From positions 44,528,026 through 44,592,025 of the forward strand of contig CM034240.1 in the NCBI GenBank assembly GCA_019916065.1: a DNA stretch of 64,000 nt. The letters run 5' to 3'. Below the pieces are notes generated by a model. It did no database searches. It was not told where the DNA came from and saw nothing but the letters and a program-made list of their open reading frames with translations. The position numbers and the translations under genes are program-made. The stretch comes from Vitellaria paradoxa (lineage: Eukaryota > Streptophyta > Magnoliopsida > Ericales > Sapotaceae). Below, piece after piece: positions 11,055 through 23,700 of the stretch. Every line of letters starts with the position of its first letter. The first letter of the stretch is position 1.

Positions 11055-11337
11055 AGCATATAGGTCTCCTCCTGTTAGAGGATCTCCCTCGCCTGCCACC
11101 AACGGATGATGTTAAACTTCAAACCATCATGCTTTTCCGGCTCTTCAGTGAAGACAAAAATAATCATAATTACCTCTAAACAACTAAACTGCTACGGTAA
11201 AATGCTGCTCTTTGATTACCCGGTGTCTCTGGCTGGAAATCCCAAAGCGTGTCGTTGTCAAGGGCCGGGACAGAGACACCACGAGGGATATACACATCAC
11301 CAGATCGTTTGGCAATGGTCTTCGGAGGCCTCCGCAT
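11055..11337 (-). pseudogene. VHA-A: Two-exon fragment of V-type ATPase catalytic subunit A
   Basis: Exon-like block 11337-11220 reads RRPPKTIAKRSGDVYIPRGV followed by SVPALDNDTLWDFQPE. A donor (GTAATC) and an acceptor (GGCAG) delimit a 127-base intron (11219-11093), and the next block, 11092-11055, continues in frame with GEGDPLTGGDLYA before another donor (GTAGGT). In the family this is the non-homologous region just before the nucleotide-binding domain of the A subunit of the vacuolar proton pump. No other exon of the roughly 620-residue protein is visible nearby, so it is a captured genomic fragment with its intron, not a retrocopy. No coding function expected. Confidence 0.8.
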
Positions 11338-11399
11338 TAAATTTGTACAGGGGGAGGAGTGGATAACAGTGGGTAAAAGTCCACTTTAAGCAACACTAA

Positions 11400-12390
11400 C
11401 AAATAGACCCAAAAGTTTGATAGAGATGGACCGATGGAGTTTAGTTTCTTTTGTTAATTTGTCCAGTAAATCCATCAAAAAAAATTTGTTAAACCTGTAT
11501 ATCTAAATATAGTAGCACATGAATACAAGGTATTAAATCAATTTAACCGTTAATGAGCAATATTATTAAAATCTCGATTTAAATATTAAAATTTTACAAT
11601 TTTATGTTGTTAAAGTACAAAAACTTATTCTATTTTATATAAAATCTTAATAGCAGTAAAATAGGTAAAATTTCGATTTTGAGACGTAAAATTAGTAAAA
11701 TCTTAATTTTATAGGCGATTTTACTGATTTTAAAAATTAAATAATTTTTGTATAATTTTATCAAATAAAATAGATTTTTATGATCTTTTTCAAGTAATAT
11801 GTCACAACCATTTCACTTATTAATTTTTTTATTTGTTTAGATTTTTTTTATTTTATAACACTATTATTTACTATACTACACTAATTGAGGATTATGTACA
11901 TTATTCTACCAAATTGACTACCATAAATTAAATATAATAACTCGAATAGAAACTAAGAAACTTACGACAAAATATTACAAATGCATTTTAACTCAAATAA
12001 AAAATTAAGATAAAATAAAATCAATATTTTAATGTCAAGTGCATATATCATACCAAACATTTTAATGGTCTCAATTGTGTCCTTGAGTAAAATGAGTATA
12101 AAACTAGATATAAAATCTTTTATAAACTTTGTTGGGAATTTATTTTGTTAATATAAGTTTACGTGTATGTCATTTTTCTTAATACATGTCTTTTTTCTCT
12201 TCTCTTATTAATAAAATTATTAACTTATCAAAAAAAAATAAATAAATAAAAGCTCCAAATAAAAAATTGTAATATAATAAGCTATAATTTTATTTTAGAA
12301 GTATTCAGTAAAATCTTACAATTTTCTGATTTGATTTTTAGACTTGTCATTGATTGATTTTAAGTAAAACCTCAATTTTAACATCCTTAC
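11400..12390. other. Gene-free AT-rich stretch
   Basis: No gene recognised. Contains repeated AAAATTTTA-type sequence and an A-rich run near 12230-12250. It separates the relic mosaic from the DEN1 gene. Confidence 0.55.
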
Positions 12391-12461
12391 TAATGGGTCA
12401 ATCAATTGGAACACTTAATTATGGATCTTCACTGTTTCTCTGATGCTAAGAATCAAATGAG

Positions 12462-13247
12462 CTACCTTCTACCCTGAACCCTCAAATCTTCAATAAGCCT
12501 CCTTACGTCAGATCGCATACTATTCTCCACAACAGATCCATTAACATGCTCCTCTACTGCAGAAAACCAGTTGCCGACCTTTCCCTTTGACGATCTACTA
12601 CTAACATGCCATTGACAAATAATTCTTGCAATGGCCATGACATAGAGCCCACAATCATATCCATTGCTCTGCTGTGGCGTAGCGCCATCTCTGAATTGAG
12701 GATCAGCATTATTCGCCTCCTCCTCGTGCTTTCTCTTCAAGGCCTCCTTATGCTTTCTCTTCGAGGAAGACTTTAATGACGACGATGCCGAGGACAATGA
12801 ACGAGATTCAGCATCAGCAAACACAAATTCCTTGACGGCTTCATAAAGCTTCATGGCATACGTCTTATTCAACCCTTCGATGCTGTCAAGATGGATGAAC
12901 GCATTCATTTTCCTATCATAAACCAGCAAGCTCCAATGTGTTCCATCATCAGCTCCATCAAAATCTTCATTATCATTGACAGTAAAGAGTATTAGCTTCT
13001 TGTTGAAGAGTTCCATAGGCGCCACTAAGTCTTTGATGCTCTCCGGACTTCCGCTGTTTGCAAGCCAGAACGACACAGAAGGCGGAACAAGTAGGATTTC
13101 CGGAGAATTGAACAAGTGGGACAGATAACTGAAGTAGAACCCGATGATTTGATCATTCAAATAACAGTCTCGCAGCAAGATGTCCACGTCTGATTTTTTT
13201 AGCACAATATCATGGTAAGTGAGAACATGCTCGTCATCCAAGGCCAT
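12462..13247 (-). CDS. DEN1: NEDD8-specific cysteine protease (DEN1/NEDP1/SENP8 type)
   Basis: A single uninterrupted coding exon of 261 residues. In the C48 (Ulp1-like) family this type cleaves NEDD8/RUB1 from precursors and conjugates. The fold landmarks are visible: LLRDCYLNDQIIGFYF (25-40), the catalytic His104 in GTHWSLLVYDR, Asp121 in FIHLDS, the oxyanion Gln193 and the nucleophile Cys199 in QQSNGYDCGLYV; the Gln-Cys spacing of six matches human DEN1. At 261 residues it is longer than the usual 210-230. The excess is a Ser/Lys/Glu-rich insert at about 146-187 with two copies of KRKH. The start codon follows an acceptor (CTGCAG, 13256-13251) by three bases, so the 5' UTR is split by an intron. 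NEDD8 rather than SUMO specificity is assigned by overall resemblance, not tested. Confidence 0.92.
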   Translation of the reverse strand: MALDDEHVLTYHDIVLKKSDVDILLRDCYLNDQIIGFYFSYLSHLFNSPEILLVPPSVSFWLANSGSPESIKDLVAPMELFNKKLILFTVNDNEDFDGADDGTHWSLLVYDRKMNAFIHLDSIEGLNKTYAMKLYEAVKEFVFADAESRSLSSASSSLKSSSKRKHKEALKRKHEEEANNADPQFRDGATPQQSNGYDCGLYVMAIARIICQWHVSSRSSKGKVGNWFSAVEEHVNGSVVENSMRSDVRRLIEDLRVQGRR

Positions 13248-15460
13248 GGCCTGCAGATCGTAACAAAATCACAACACCGATTGTAAATTAGACCGTTGCT
13301 TGAGAATAATACGAAATCTAGAATAATACGAAATCTAAGACCACAAGTGGCATTGTAATACAAACATTTGCCAACTGGGTCTTGGACTTCAAATAGTTGT
13401 GTAAAAGAAAATTTCAAAATAAGAAAGCCGATAACAAATATATAAAAACAAACCCCTACTTCATGTCAGAATTGGGCAAAATAGAGAACAGTGAGAAAAA
13501 ATAATAAATAATAAACAATTGATCACATAAAGTGAGAAAACAACAGAAAAACAAATCATACAAATAACACATTCCATAACTATATATAAACCTTAACGAA
13601 GAACTCTCTCACACTCTTTTTCGCATACACACAAAAACAAACATTAATCAGATCCCGCCTTTCAAAAGATCAACAACGATGGCAAATACTCTGATTTTCT
13701 AAGTTTTCATCGTGAAATAGAAGACTTGTTTAAAAAATCTACATTTTAGTCCAACAAATAACATAGGCCTCACCATGTAGAACATATAATCATAGCACGA
13801 ATCATATATACATATATACATATTAAAGTTTAGGCATGTACTAAGCAAATCACAGAAATCTTTGTCTTCCAAAAGATAATTCATAAAATAAAAGGTCCAA
13901 AGAAATATGAAAGAGAAGACTTAGAATCTATTTATAGATTTCTAAAGTAATTATTCTATCCCATTTAGATGAGAAGATCATGTATAATTATTATTATTAT
14001 TTATATAGCAAAAAATCAAGAGAACCCTATCCCACTTAGATTAGGACATCCTAAATAATTATTCTTGTTACTTGTATATAAAAACTTAGATTAGAACACT
14101 ATGAATAATTATTTTTATTATTTGCACACAAAAGAAACTAACAAACAATATTATATACTACGCAACCACTCCCAACCTTGTTAATAATAAGCAAAAGTCA
14201 TCATAATAAGATCCTAGCAAGTTTTTCTTGGTGTGAATGATGTTTTATCTTCCCCCCCCCCCACAACTAGCCATGTGTAATAGAATTTTATGTGAATTTG
14301 TATTCCATTTTAGATAGAAACATATTACTTAGTCCAATGAATATCAAACATTTGATCTGGTTAATCGAAATTACCCAATTATGTTACAAATAATATATAT
14401 ATTTTACCTAAGGCATGATATAAGTTTATAAGTACAATAAATTATTAACAATATTAAGATAACTATAATAAAAATTATATGATTATCATGTGATTCAAAT
14501 ATAATTTAACAACTAATCATTTAGCTCTCTTTGTTTATGGTCTTTATCTAATATATTGGTTAAGCATAAAATTTAAATAGATTTGGATTAAGAAGATATA
14601 TTTAAATTTATAAGAGTATAAATATAAATTATAATTTTAAATTCATAAAATTATATTTAACAAAATATATTTTAAAACGAGGCATTCTATCTAAAATATA
14701 TATTTAAATTTTGAAATAACTCCATAAAATTATATTTAATGAAAATATATTTTTTAATAAGATTTAAAAATTATCACTTAGCATTATAAGTTTTATCTAA
14801 ATTGAATTCTAATAATTAATGTAGACATAATAATTTAAAAATTAGAATAATAACCAAGGTATAATTTAATTCAATTGACAATGAAAAGAATAAGGATAAA
14901 ATTTTTAATTTATTAAATAAAATTAAATTAACCATAGTCCCTAATTAAATATAATTTTATTAGATAATTATAAATTAAGATAGATTTTAAATAGGGTTCC
15001 AATATTTAGTTTTAAAAGCCGCTTGTGTTCATGGGATTTGATAGTCATGTGCATTGGACAAGGGTGGCATCATCCTGACCCTCATCTCATCAATTTCTTC
15101 AACCAACAGCAAGAACCAAAAAAAAAAAAAACTATCCCTTGAATAAAGATATGGCCCGAAACAGAGAACTTCTTGATGAAAAATTCAGACCAATTCAAAA
15201 ACAGAACTGAATCATCCGAATGGGGCACCCACTAGGGTTTGAACAGCACAGAACATGTAAAAATTACCAAAACAGCATGGATAGCGAATTATGTAGGAAA
15301 AAAGCAGACTAACCCTGACCCGTTGGATTAAAACAATAGATGAAAATCAGATAAAATTCCCGGAAAAAAAAAACCCTTACCGTCTGGTTGGCGCCGCCTT
15401 TGTTGAAGCAATAGTATCGAGCAGATGGGTCTGTAGGAATTTCTAGGGAGAGACAAGACG
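13248..15460 (-). other. DEN1 5' UTR intron and leader exon
   Basis: A donor on the minus strand (CCAGACG/GTAAGG, 15380) pairs with the acceptor directly before the DEN1 start, giving a 2130-base leader intron (15380-13251). The leader exon would be about 15381-15455, with an (AT)n/TATA-like tract at 15481-15500 just upstream. The intron is AT-rich with a C-run near 14253 and no gene. The pairing is inferred from splice signals. Confidence 0.5.
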
Positions 15461-15499
15461 AAGAGTTTGTGGGCAAGCCTATATATATATATATATATA

Positions 15500-17065
15500 A
15501 AGAGGAGATTTAGAGCTGTAAAAATAGAAGCAGAGCGAGAGAAACACCGAGAACTCACCCGCTTTGATTACGCCTTGGAGGAGAAGGGGATTTTATCTAT
15601 GGGGAGAGGAGATCGGAGTCCGAGAGAGAGAAGAGTTTCCTCTACCAAGTCGGGGAGGGATTTTTGCAAGGGGAGACGGGGGCTGCAGAACCCAAACGAC
15701 GCCGCTTCGGTCTACGCGCAGCTGTGTTTCTAAAATCTGTTTTATATATATTTAATTGTGATTAAACTAAAGCAAGGCATAATTGGTCGTATTATATATT
15801 TATTTTAATTATTAATTAAATTTTATGTTAATAATCACTTAAGAAAAATAATTTTTATTAAGTTATATATAAAAAATAATTAACCTGTTAAATAAATATT
15901 TCAATTTATTAACAAATAATATGTATAATTAATTTATTTTACTAATTAAAATATCACATGATAAATAAATTATTATTACGTAATTGTATTAATTGAGAAT
16001 CAAACTTAACTAAAAATTCGTCAATAACTTAAAATAACATGTTAAAAATAATTAGATATATAAAATAATAAAAATTAAAAAATTAATTTATTACATTATT
16101 TTTTTATTTTCATTTTTATTTAGAAAATTTATTAATTTTAATTTTATTTGATCTCAATTATCAAATTAGAATGAGATAAAATGATAATAGTATTTCAATT
16201 AAACTCTAAGCCTGGAATCCTATATCTATATGGTAGAATAAAATTAAATTATTATTAACATAAAAAAATATGAGCTATATCTATATGGTAGAATAAAATT
16301 AAATTATTATTAACATAAAAAATATGAGAATCGTAAAATTATTTATAACTCAAAAGATGTATGTTGCCAAATAATAATTTAATTTTTATTTTATTTGATA
16401 AAATTCTATTTATGTAAATATTTTAAAAATATAAAAAAATAATTATTGATATATTATACAAATCATGAGAAATATTAAAAAATATTTTATGACAAATATT
16501 ATAATAAATTATAACTAGAATCTATATAATGAGGTAGTTTAAGAAATATTTTTAACTGTTGAATTTATTTAATGGTTATAATTGAATTAATACTAAAAAA
16601 ATATTTTTCTCTCTTTTATGTCGTTCATCTAATGCCTAGGTGGCACTCTTCTTTTTCATTTCCCTTATTCTCTCCTCACTTTTCATTCACTAATTCTTTA
16701 CTTTTTTTTTTTTTTTTTTTGGTCTCACATTGCTAAACGATGATAATTCTACTTTTTCTTTTACATATAAAACCGTTAAAATTGTAACAAATAATATTAA
16801 AAGATGTAAAATAAACGCACAGGTTCCCGTAGTGGGGCCCATATTTCAATTGTATCAATAATTAAATTAAAAAATACGAAGAAAGATGCATAAGTAATAA
16901 TTAGGCTTAAAAAAATATTTAAAAATTATTTTTCTCTTGATAACAGCTATTACTACTTTTAAAATTAAAAATATAGAAAATACTTAAATATTAATTAAGT
17001 TTGAGAGTAATTATTTTTTTAATTTCTATTTATTTTACCCAAAAAACACGCACAAAGTTTCACAT
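15500..17065. other. DEN1 upstream region, then gene-free AT-rich DNA
   Basis: 15500-15735 is unusually GC-rich for the window and probably part of the DEN1 upstream region; its open frames resemble no known protein. 15740-17000 is AT-rich. Around 16222-16328 a unit of about 54 bases (with TATATCTATATGGTAGAATA) is present twice in tandem. No gene is recognised. Confidence 0.5.
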
Positions 17066-17713
17066 TCCAATTTTTATTAAAAAATTTATCAAAAATTATT
17101 AAAAATTTGAATTCCGAACGGCGCCTTAATCTCCGGGCATGGAAATATGGTGGTGCTTCTGTGGGTTTTTTTTCCTTTTTTCCCCCTTGGTTTTTCGCCT
17201 TTGGGCCCTCCCTAGTCCATGACCCTTTTGGTGTCTTTTTCTAATGATCTTTACATTATCCAGTTTTAGCTGATGTTTGATTGAATCTCTAGCTGCAGTG
17301 CATGACCTTTGATCGATCATGTCATGAGCTTGTCTGATCTATAAGAGAGACAAACAGTAAAGTAGGTTGACGCGGATAAAGCTTTGGTATTACATACAGC
17401 AGAAGCAAATTAAAGAACACCGAGAGAGTGGCCTTACAAACTCTCTCTCTTTGAAAGTAAATTCACTTTAATTACAATAACACCACTGCTCCACTTTCTG
17501 GTAAAATTTACTGGTTCACTACGATTTTCCAAATTTATAAGGGGTGTGTGATGAGATGATCTCCTATTCTCCCACCCACATGAAAAATGCAATAATCTTT
17601 TTCTTTCTTTTTCTCCTTTTTCCATTGGAGAAAATACACAATTCATACATGATATATAAAAAAATAAAAAGGAGTAGACTAGATCCACCATAAATCTTTC
17701 ACAAATGAAGGGC
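17066..17713 (-). other. Amidase gene 3' flank / probable 3' UTR
   Basis: Follows the amidase stop codon (17716-17714). The part at 17066-17590 is duplicated at 9756-10640. Similar sequence beside the intact gene makes this the more likely original. No poly(A) site can be fixed from sequence alone. Confidence 0.5.
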
Positions 17714-20700
17714 TCAACTCTGCAACTTTGTTGGAGGATTTGGGACGGAGTCATTTGGTCCGAGATCGTCGATAGGTGGGCGCTGTTTGTGATGATCTGT
17801 GACCGATTGATAAGCCATGGCCAGAGCTAAAGCCTGTAGATTTGAACAAAATTTAACCTTAAAAAAAAAAAAACAAACAAAAAAGAAAAACACGAAATTT
17901 CTGAAAGAAAAAAAATAAATAAATCAATGAGGAAGTATGTTATCTTTCCCTCCCACGAAGGTAACGTTGCTTTGGGAGTAGTTTTTCATACATTATTCAA
18001 CGGGAGGGCCCAACTCTTTCATGGTGCATTCAGGCTCTTTTAAGAACTTATTTCAGATAGAATGATGATCATCTCCCCCTTTGAGTCCTATCCTCTTATA
18101 AAGTATTAATTGAGTATACCAGTTCTATTTAAAATAAATTCCTGAAGAGCCTATTAGACTGCATGCACTACCAAAGTATTGACCACGGTATGCAAGGCAG
18201 ATCCAGGATTTGAATGTCACCTCGATTGAACAAAGGAGCTACAAAAATTTAGGATGAACAAAGGGTTTAAAGGCAAGATGAATAAGACTACAAAAATTTA
18301 GGACGAGCTAAATTTAAAAAAATACATTTTTTGAACTAAAAAAAAATTTAGACCAAGTTACCCAGGAACCCGAGACAGCCTTGTATGTCCGTCCGCAGTG
18401 GCGGAGCCACGTTAGGGCAAGGGGGGGCAAGGGACCCCCTGAATTTTTGATATTAAATTACAAAAATGCCCTTGACATTTTATCTTTAATTGAAAAATAA
18501 ATGAATTCAAAGTTAGGTTATATTGGTCTTATTTAAAAACTAAGGTAAATTAAAAAATTTTCAACATAAAAAGAGTTTATAAAAATTAAATCCAAATATT
18601 TTTTTGAAATAAAATATATTGTACTATTACACTATTCAATATTTTTGTGCATAATATCAAAAAATATAATATATAACATAATAAATTCTATAAACAATAA
18701 AAACTTAATAATAATTATATTTTTTTAAGTAATGATAGATATCTTATTAAATCTCAGATACTGTTAAAATAATTAGTTAAACCATTAAATTGAAAAAAGT
18801 ATAATCAACGGTTTAATGTTCAAGAATAATTTTATCTCTCCCTAAAAGCGATATTATTTCTCTCCTACTCTTAGTCCGAAGATAACTTGTTATTTCCGTC
18901 TTAGATACCCGGTGCCCCCCTGACTGAAAATTCTGAATCCGCCCCTGTCCGTCCGGCCTTGACTGTACGAGCATTACCACCCAAAACGAACAACAATACC
19001 TTTGTGAGATGGAATCCCCCCCCCCCCCCCCAATACTTACGATGTGATCATGCTCTGGAGGAGCATAAATGCCGGTAGTGATGGTGGTTCTTCGTCGAGT
19101 TTCGTTCGAAGGTGGATTAGATATCATTTTGAGTCCTGTTGGAATAACAATTACAGGCACACCAACGAGGTTGCCCATGCAGACTCTCTCCCAGTCAGTT
19201 GCGTTGCCGACGAATGCATCAACTACGAAGCTCTTTTTAACTTCCCGAATCAGCTTTCCTCGCGTTCTCTGTGCCTGTTGGATGATCATTTGATATTAGT
19301 AAGGAAGTCAATCCCTCTCTGCAATCTGAAACTTGTGATCTTGCACGTAAAAGTCAATTCTAACATAGTAATCACTGCATATATAGACCAAGGTGATTTT
19401 CTTATTGGATTAGTGATCCGGACATTTCAGGATTTCATTTTCTGCATTATGTTTGGAAGCATAATTTTAAAGCAGTGATTCCTATTTGATTAGCAATATA
19501 TGTTACCTTAGATTAGGCATAATCATATGAGTAATTCTTTACAAAAAATAATTACCACAATAGCGTGGTAATTTTGTGGGTCTATTCGGAAAGTCCACTA
19601 AAATGCTATTTAAATAATGGACAATGCTACACAATTAAAAAATATCAATAGAATGCATTTGGAGTACCCCACCCCCCAAAAAAAAAAAAAAAATCATAGA
19701 ACTCCGTAAAACTTCAACTTTTCTCAACCTCTTTCGTCAATTTCAACTCCAACTTTTCTCAAATTTTTACACCTTTATTACCAAAAAAAAAAAATTTACA
19801 CCTTTCATCAAATTTGAGACTGCATTTTATGGAGTTTCATAATTTTTTTGGGATTCCAAACGCACCCATAGTTAAGTGTACGCGTATTGAATAACAGCGC
19901 AGAAATTTTGTTAAGATGGATTCAAAATGAGCCCTCATATAAGCAGCTCTCTAGCCACCCGGGCCTATCATTTCAAAAGCAAAAATTGCATAGAGATGAA
20001 GTTGTTTACAAGACTTTCCCTGTCAAATGATTTTGGTAATGTTTTTTTTCTTTTTTTTACTTTCCAAATAGAATATCATTTTCCTTAATGTATGTGTGAA
20101 CGTCATTTTAATTTCCAAATTCTGTTGAAAATAGTATTTTCTCAAAAGCAAGTACTTACCTGGAAATAGTCCACTGCAGGAATCATGCGTGCACGACGAA
20201 GTTCAGTAGGCCATTGCTCTTGAGCTTCGTAGTCATCATCCAGCCCAGAGCGCTGCCATTCATCAAAATGGGCCAACATCTCCACATCCATTGTGAAATT
20301 CAAGACTCCTTGAACGGAGCCGACGGTGTAATTCAGCTTGAAAGGAATCATCTTAACGCCCTTGGACTCGAGCACATGGACAACCTGCAATGCCATCGCA
20401 GGAAGATCATCAAATTCTAGCACTTCAAAAATTAAACTTGTAATCAGTTCATGATTACAGCTTTGCTCTCACCTCCATCTCAGCATCGTCAAGATATCCA
20501 ACGGTTAGCTTTGTGATGTCGACAGAAAATGGATCATCAAGAGGGATGTTTCTCGATGAGAGATCATCCGGATCCTCCCCTCGAATAGCATCTAGAACAA
20601 TAGCGCAATCGGCAGCACTTCTACAGAAAGGACCAAGCTTATCCTGTTAAAAATATCCAATACAATCAACAAGTTACCAAAAGTCTGAAACCAAAAAAAT

Positions 20701-23700
20701 GAACAAAATATGAAAAATGAAAGAGAAATGTTATGTGCAGTCGCGACTAAACCATCTCAGTCATACAATGGATTCCAGTCGTACAAAGCATTGCTTAGAA
20801 TGAAAATAGAAAGAAAAATAGTATACATAAGATAAAAGATTCGATTCATACCAAGCTCTCAGAGATGCTCATTACACCTGTTCGGCCAACAGTACCAAAA
20901 GTTGGGCGCAAAGCAGTCACACCACACCTAGCAGCAGGGAAGGTGATGGATCCAGCTGTTTCGGAACCAATTGCAAATGGAACCATGCCTGCAGCAAAAA
21001 CAAATGTTTCCTTACATTGTCAGAATAAACCATAGGAGACCAGCAACACGAGCGAGGGTGGAAATACAATACCATGAATCAACATGAATTATGAGTCACC
21101 CCTAATTAGAGGACACCCCCCTCCTCCTCCAAGGACGGTGGAGTTGATGAGAGAATGAAATTTGTTTACACTTGATATATATTGTCGGGTTTATTCTCTA
21201 ATAATTTAAACTTTCAGATAATTAGTGAATTAACGTGATATCAATTTGTCTTAAAAAGTGCTGGATTTTCTTGTGCAGTTTATCATGTTTGTATTGGTGC
21301 AACGAGGGGTCCGTGTTTGGTTTAGTTTGTTTGTTTCTCTAATCTATGTATGTGAGAGTCGTATGGTTGATAACATTGATCGGCTTATTTCCTTGTAGTT
21401 TAAACAACTGGTGAATCAGACAAAATTAAAACAAAGATCAACTAATTACCTGCTGAGGTGCAGGCAGCAGGGCCAGCTGAAGAACCAGTAGAATATTCCT
21501 CAATATTCCAGGGGTTCCTTGTCCTGCCCCCAAACCAGATATCATCATATGCCAATGATCCTGAAACAAGCTTTGCCACGAGAACTGCCCCTGCAGACTT
21601 CAACCTACACCAAGTTCCTAGTTACAAACTATGTGTCTTTCAACTTTAATTTTTAATTTTTTTTATCTTTGGTTATTATGTATTGGCAATAATAGTACCT
21701 CTTGTAAACCCAAGCTTCAATATTTAGAACTTGATCTTTGAAAGTTCTTGAACCCCAGGTTGTCTTGTAATGGGGTACTGCAATTATATCCTTCAACCCA
21801 TAAGGAATTCCATGGAGAGGACCTGTAATGCAAGTCAATATATATGAAATTCTCAGATCAAATTCACTATCAGACATTCCAGTTGTAGTCTACTGGAAAA
21901 ATTAGAAAAAAAAAATGAAAAATGAAAAAAGGCAAATACTTGATACTTGGACCTTTTTAAATGCATGACATACCCATATCAGATACTTGATACTTGACTA
22001 AGGATATGATATCCGATCTGATATATAATTGGATATTCATACAAACATATTTACAATTCAATTTTAATCCATAATTATGCATAAAAACAAATATTTTATG
22101 CATTAAATACTTCAATGACTCTTTGTAAACATCATTTTATCCTATAAAAGAAAATAACCACATTAAATATATGTATATTCTCTTGTGTCTCCCAATCATT
22201 TAGTAAGACAATTGATGGATCCAAATCTTAAAAAACATATGCATACTAGAATCCATGTAACATAGGCCAAGTATATGAACAAGCTATCCCTACGTGGCTT
22301 AACATGCTAGTGCCTCAATCCAAATGATGATGCTCCACATAAGGAAAGGTGAACAAGCTATAAAAAGACATTTTGTAGATAAGTTTTGCCAAAAAAAAAA
22401 GTATGTGAAAGGAAGACCATTGATCCAAGCAGTTGACCCTGTAATCAGATTTTCCACCTAACATAATGAGATTGCCTAGTGGTGATTCAATGGTAAAACA
22501 TTGAACTGGCATCCCATGAAATTTCCAATTTAGAATCTAATTTACTGGACATTAGGGAATTTTAGGTAGAAATTTTCCAGTGTGACAGAAAAAGTTACAA
22601 CATTTTTGTGATTACATTGAAAGTAAATAGAACAAAGATAGGTACCCAAGTAAACTCCTTCTGAGAGTAATTTGTCAGCCTCTTTTGCCTGTTTATATGC
22701 TAATTCTTCTGTATAAGTGATCACAGCTTCAAGAACAGGATTGAACCTGTGTGTATACATATATATCAACAAAGACATCATTGTGTAAAAAGCAAGAATA
22801 TAAATACTCAAAAAGCTCTGGTTAGCTCAATGTTACCTCTTTAATCTCTTTAAGAAAATCCCAGTAAGCTCCATAGAAGTGATTTGTTTTGTCTTTATTA
22901 GTTGCCCCAGTTCACGAACCTAGCGACATTTCCAACTTCATTCAACAATATTTATTGCAGGTTAAAGCAAATTCAAACTTTTTCCTTTTTTGTACATTGT
23001 ACATTACACAACAAATAAGTCCTTTATTTTCAGTTATAAGAGTCAACTCTTTACATTTATAATCAAGTTTCAATTGGCACTTTCCTCAAATTCACCGTTA
23101 AAAAATGCTATGTGAAAATTACGTGTGACAGACATATAAAATTTTTTCATCGTATTTTCTAAAATTGTGAAGAGTTAGACCGAAGTAAAATTCAATGTAG
23201 AATAATAGGCTACATAACGTAATTTACCCTTTCTTCAAGATTGTGTTTTGATCAAGGATCTGTCAAGAGAAACTAAAATGGATAAGGATTCAAAATCAGT
23301 CCTCATGTTTGATTTGTGATAGAAAATGGAATGGAAAAAGCTGGGTTTTGAAAAATTAAAAATTACTAAAACAAAAAATTAATTTATTAATAAAATATTA
23401 TATATATATATATTTTTTAATCTATTCAAGTAAAATTTCACAATTAAAATTTTATATTTTCTTTCTCTTTTCCTATCCAGTTTCCCTATTCTTTTCTTTC
23501 CATTCACCAAATACTCACTCCAAACACAGCTTAAGAATGATATACTTACACTCATGAAAGCAATGTCTTCTTCACTTTCAGGCCTTTTGACCCCAGAAAT
23601 TGAAGGATAATTGAACTTCTTGCTTGTGATATCCGGAGATTGTTCACTGCTCCAACTTGGATTAAAAAGCAAATAAGATGGATCGCGCAATCCTCCATTA

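Noticed and set aside
15467..15755. Two overlapping plus-strand open frames in a GC-richer block
   Set aside because: No family resemblance; the block fits the DEN1 upstream region, and the frames start in or near an (AT)n tract.
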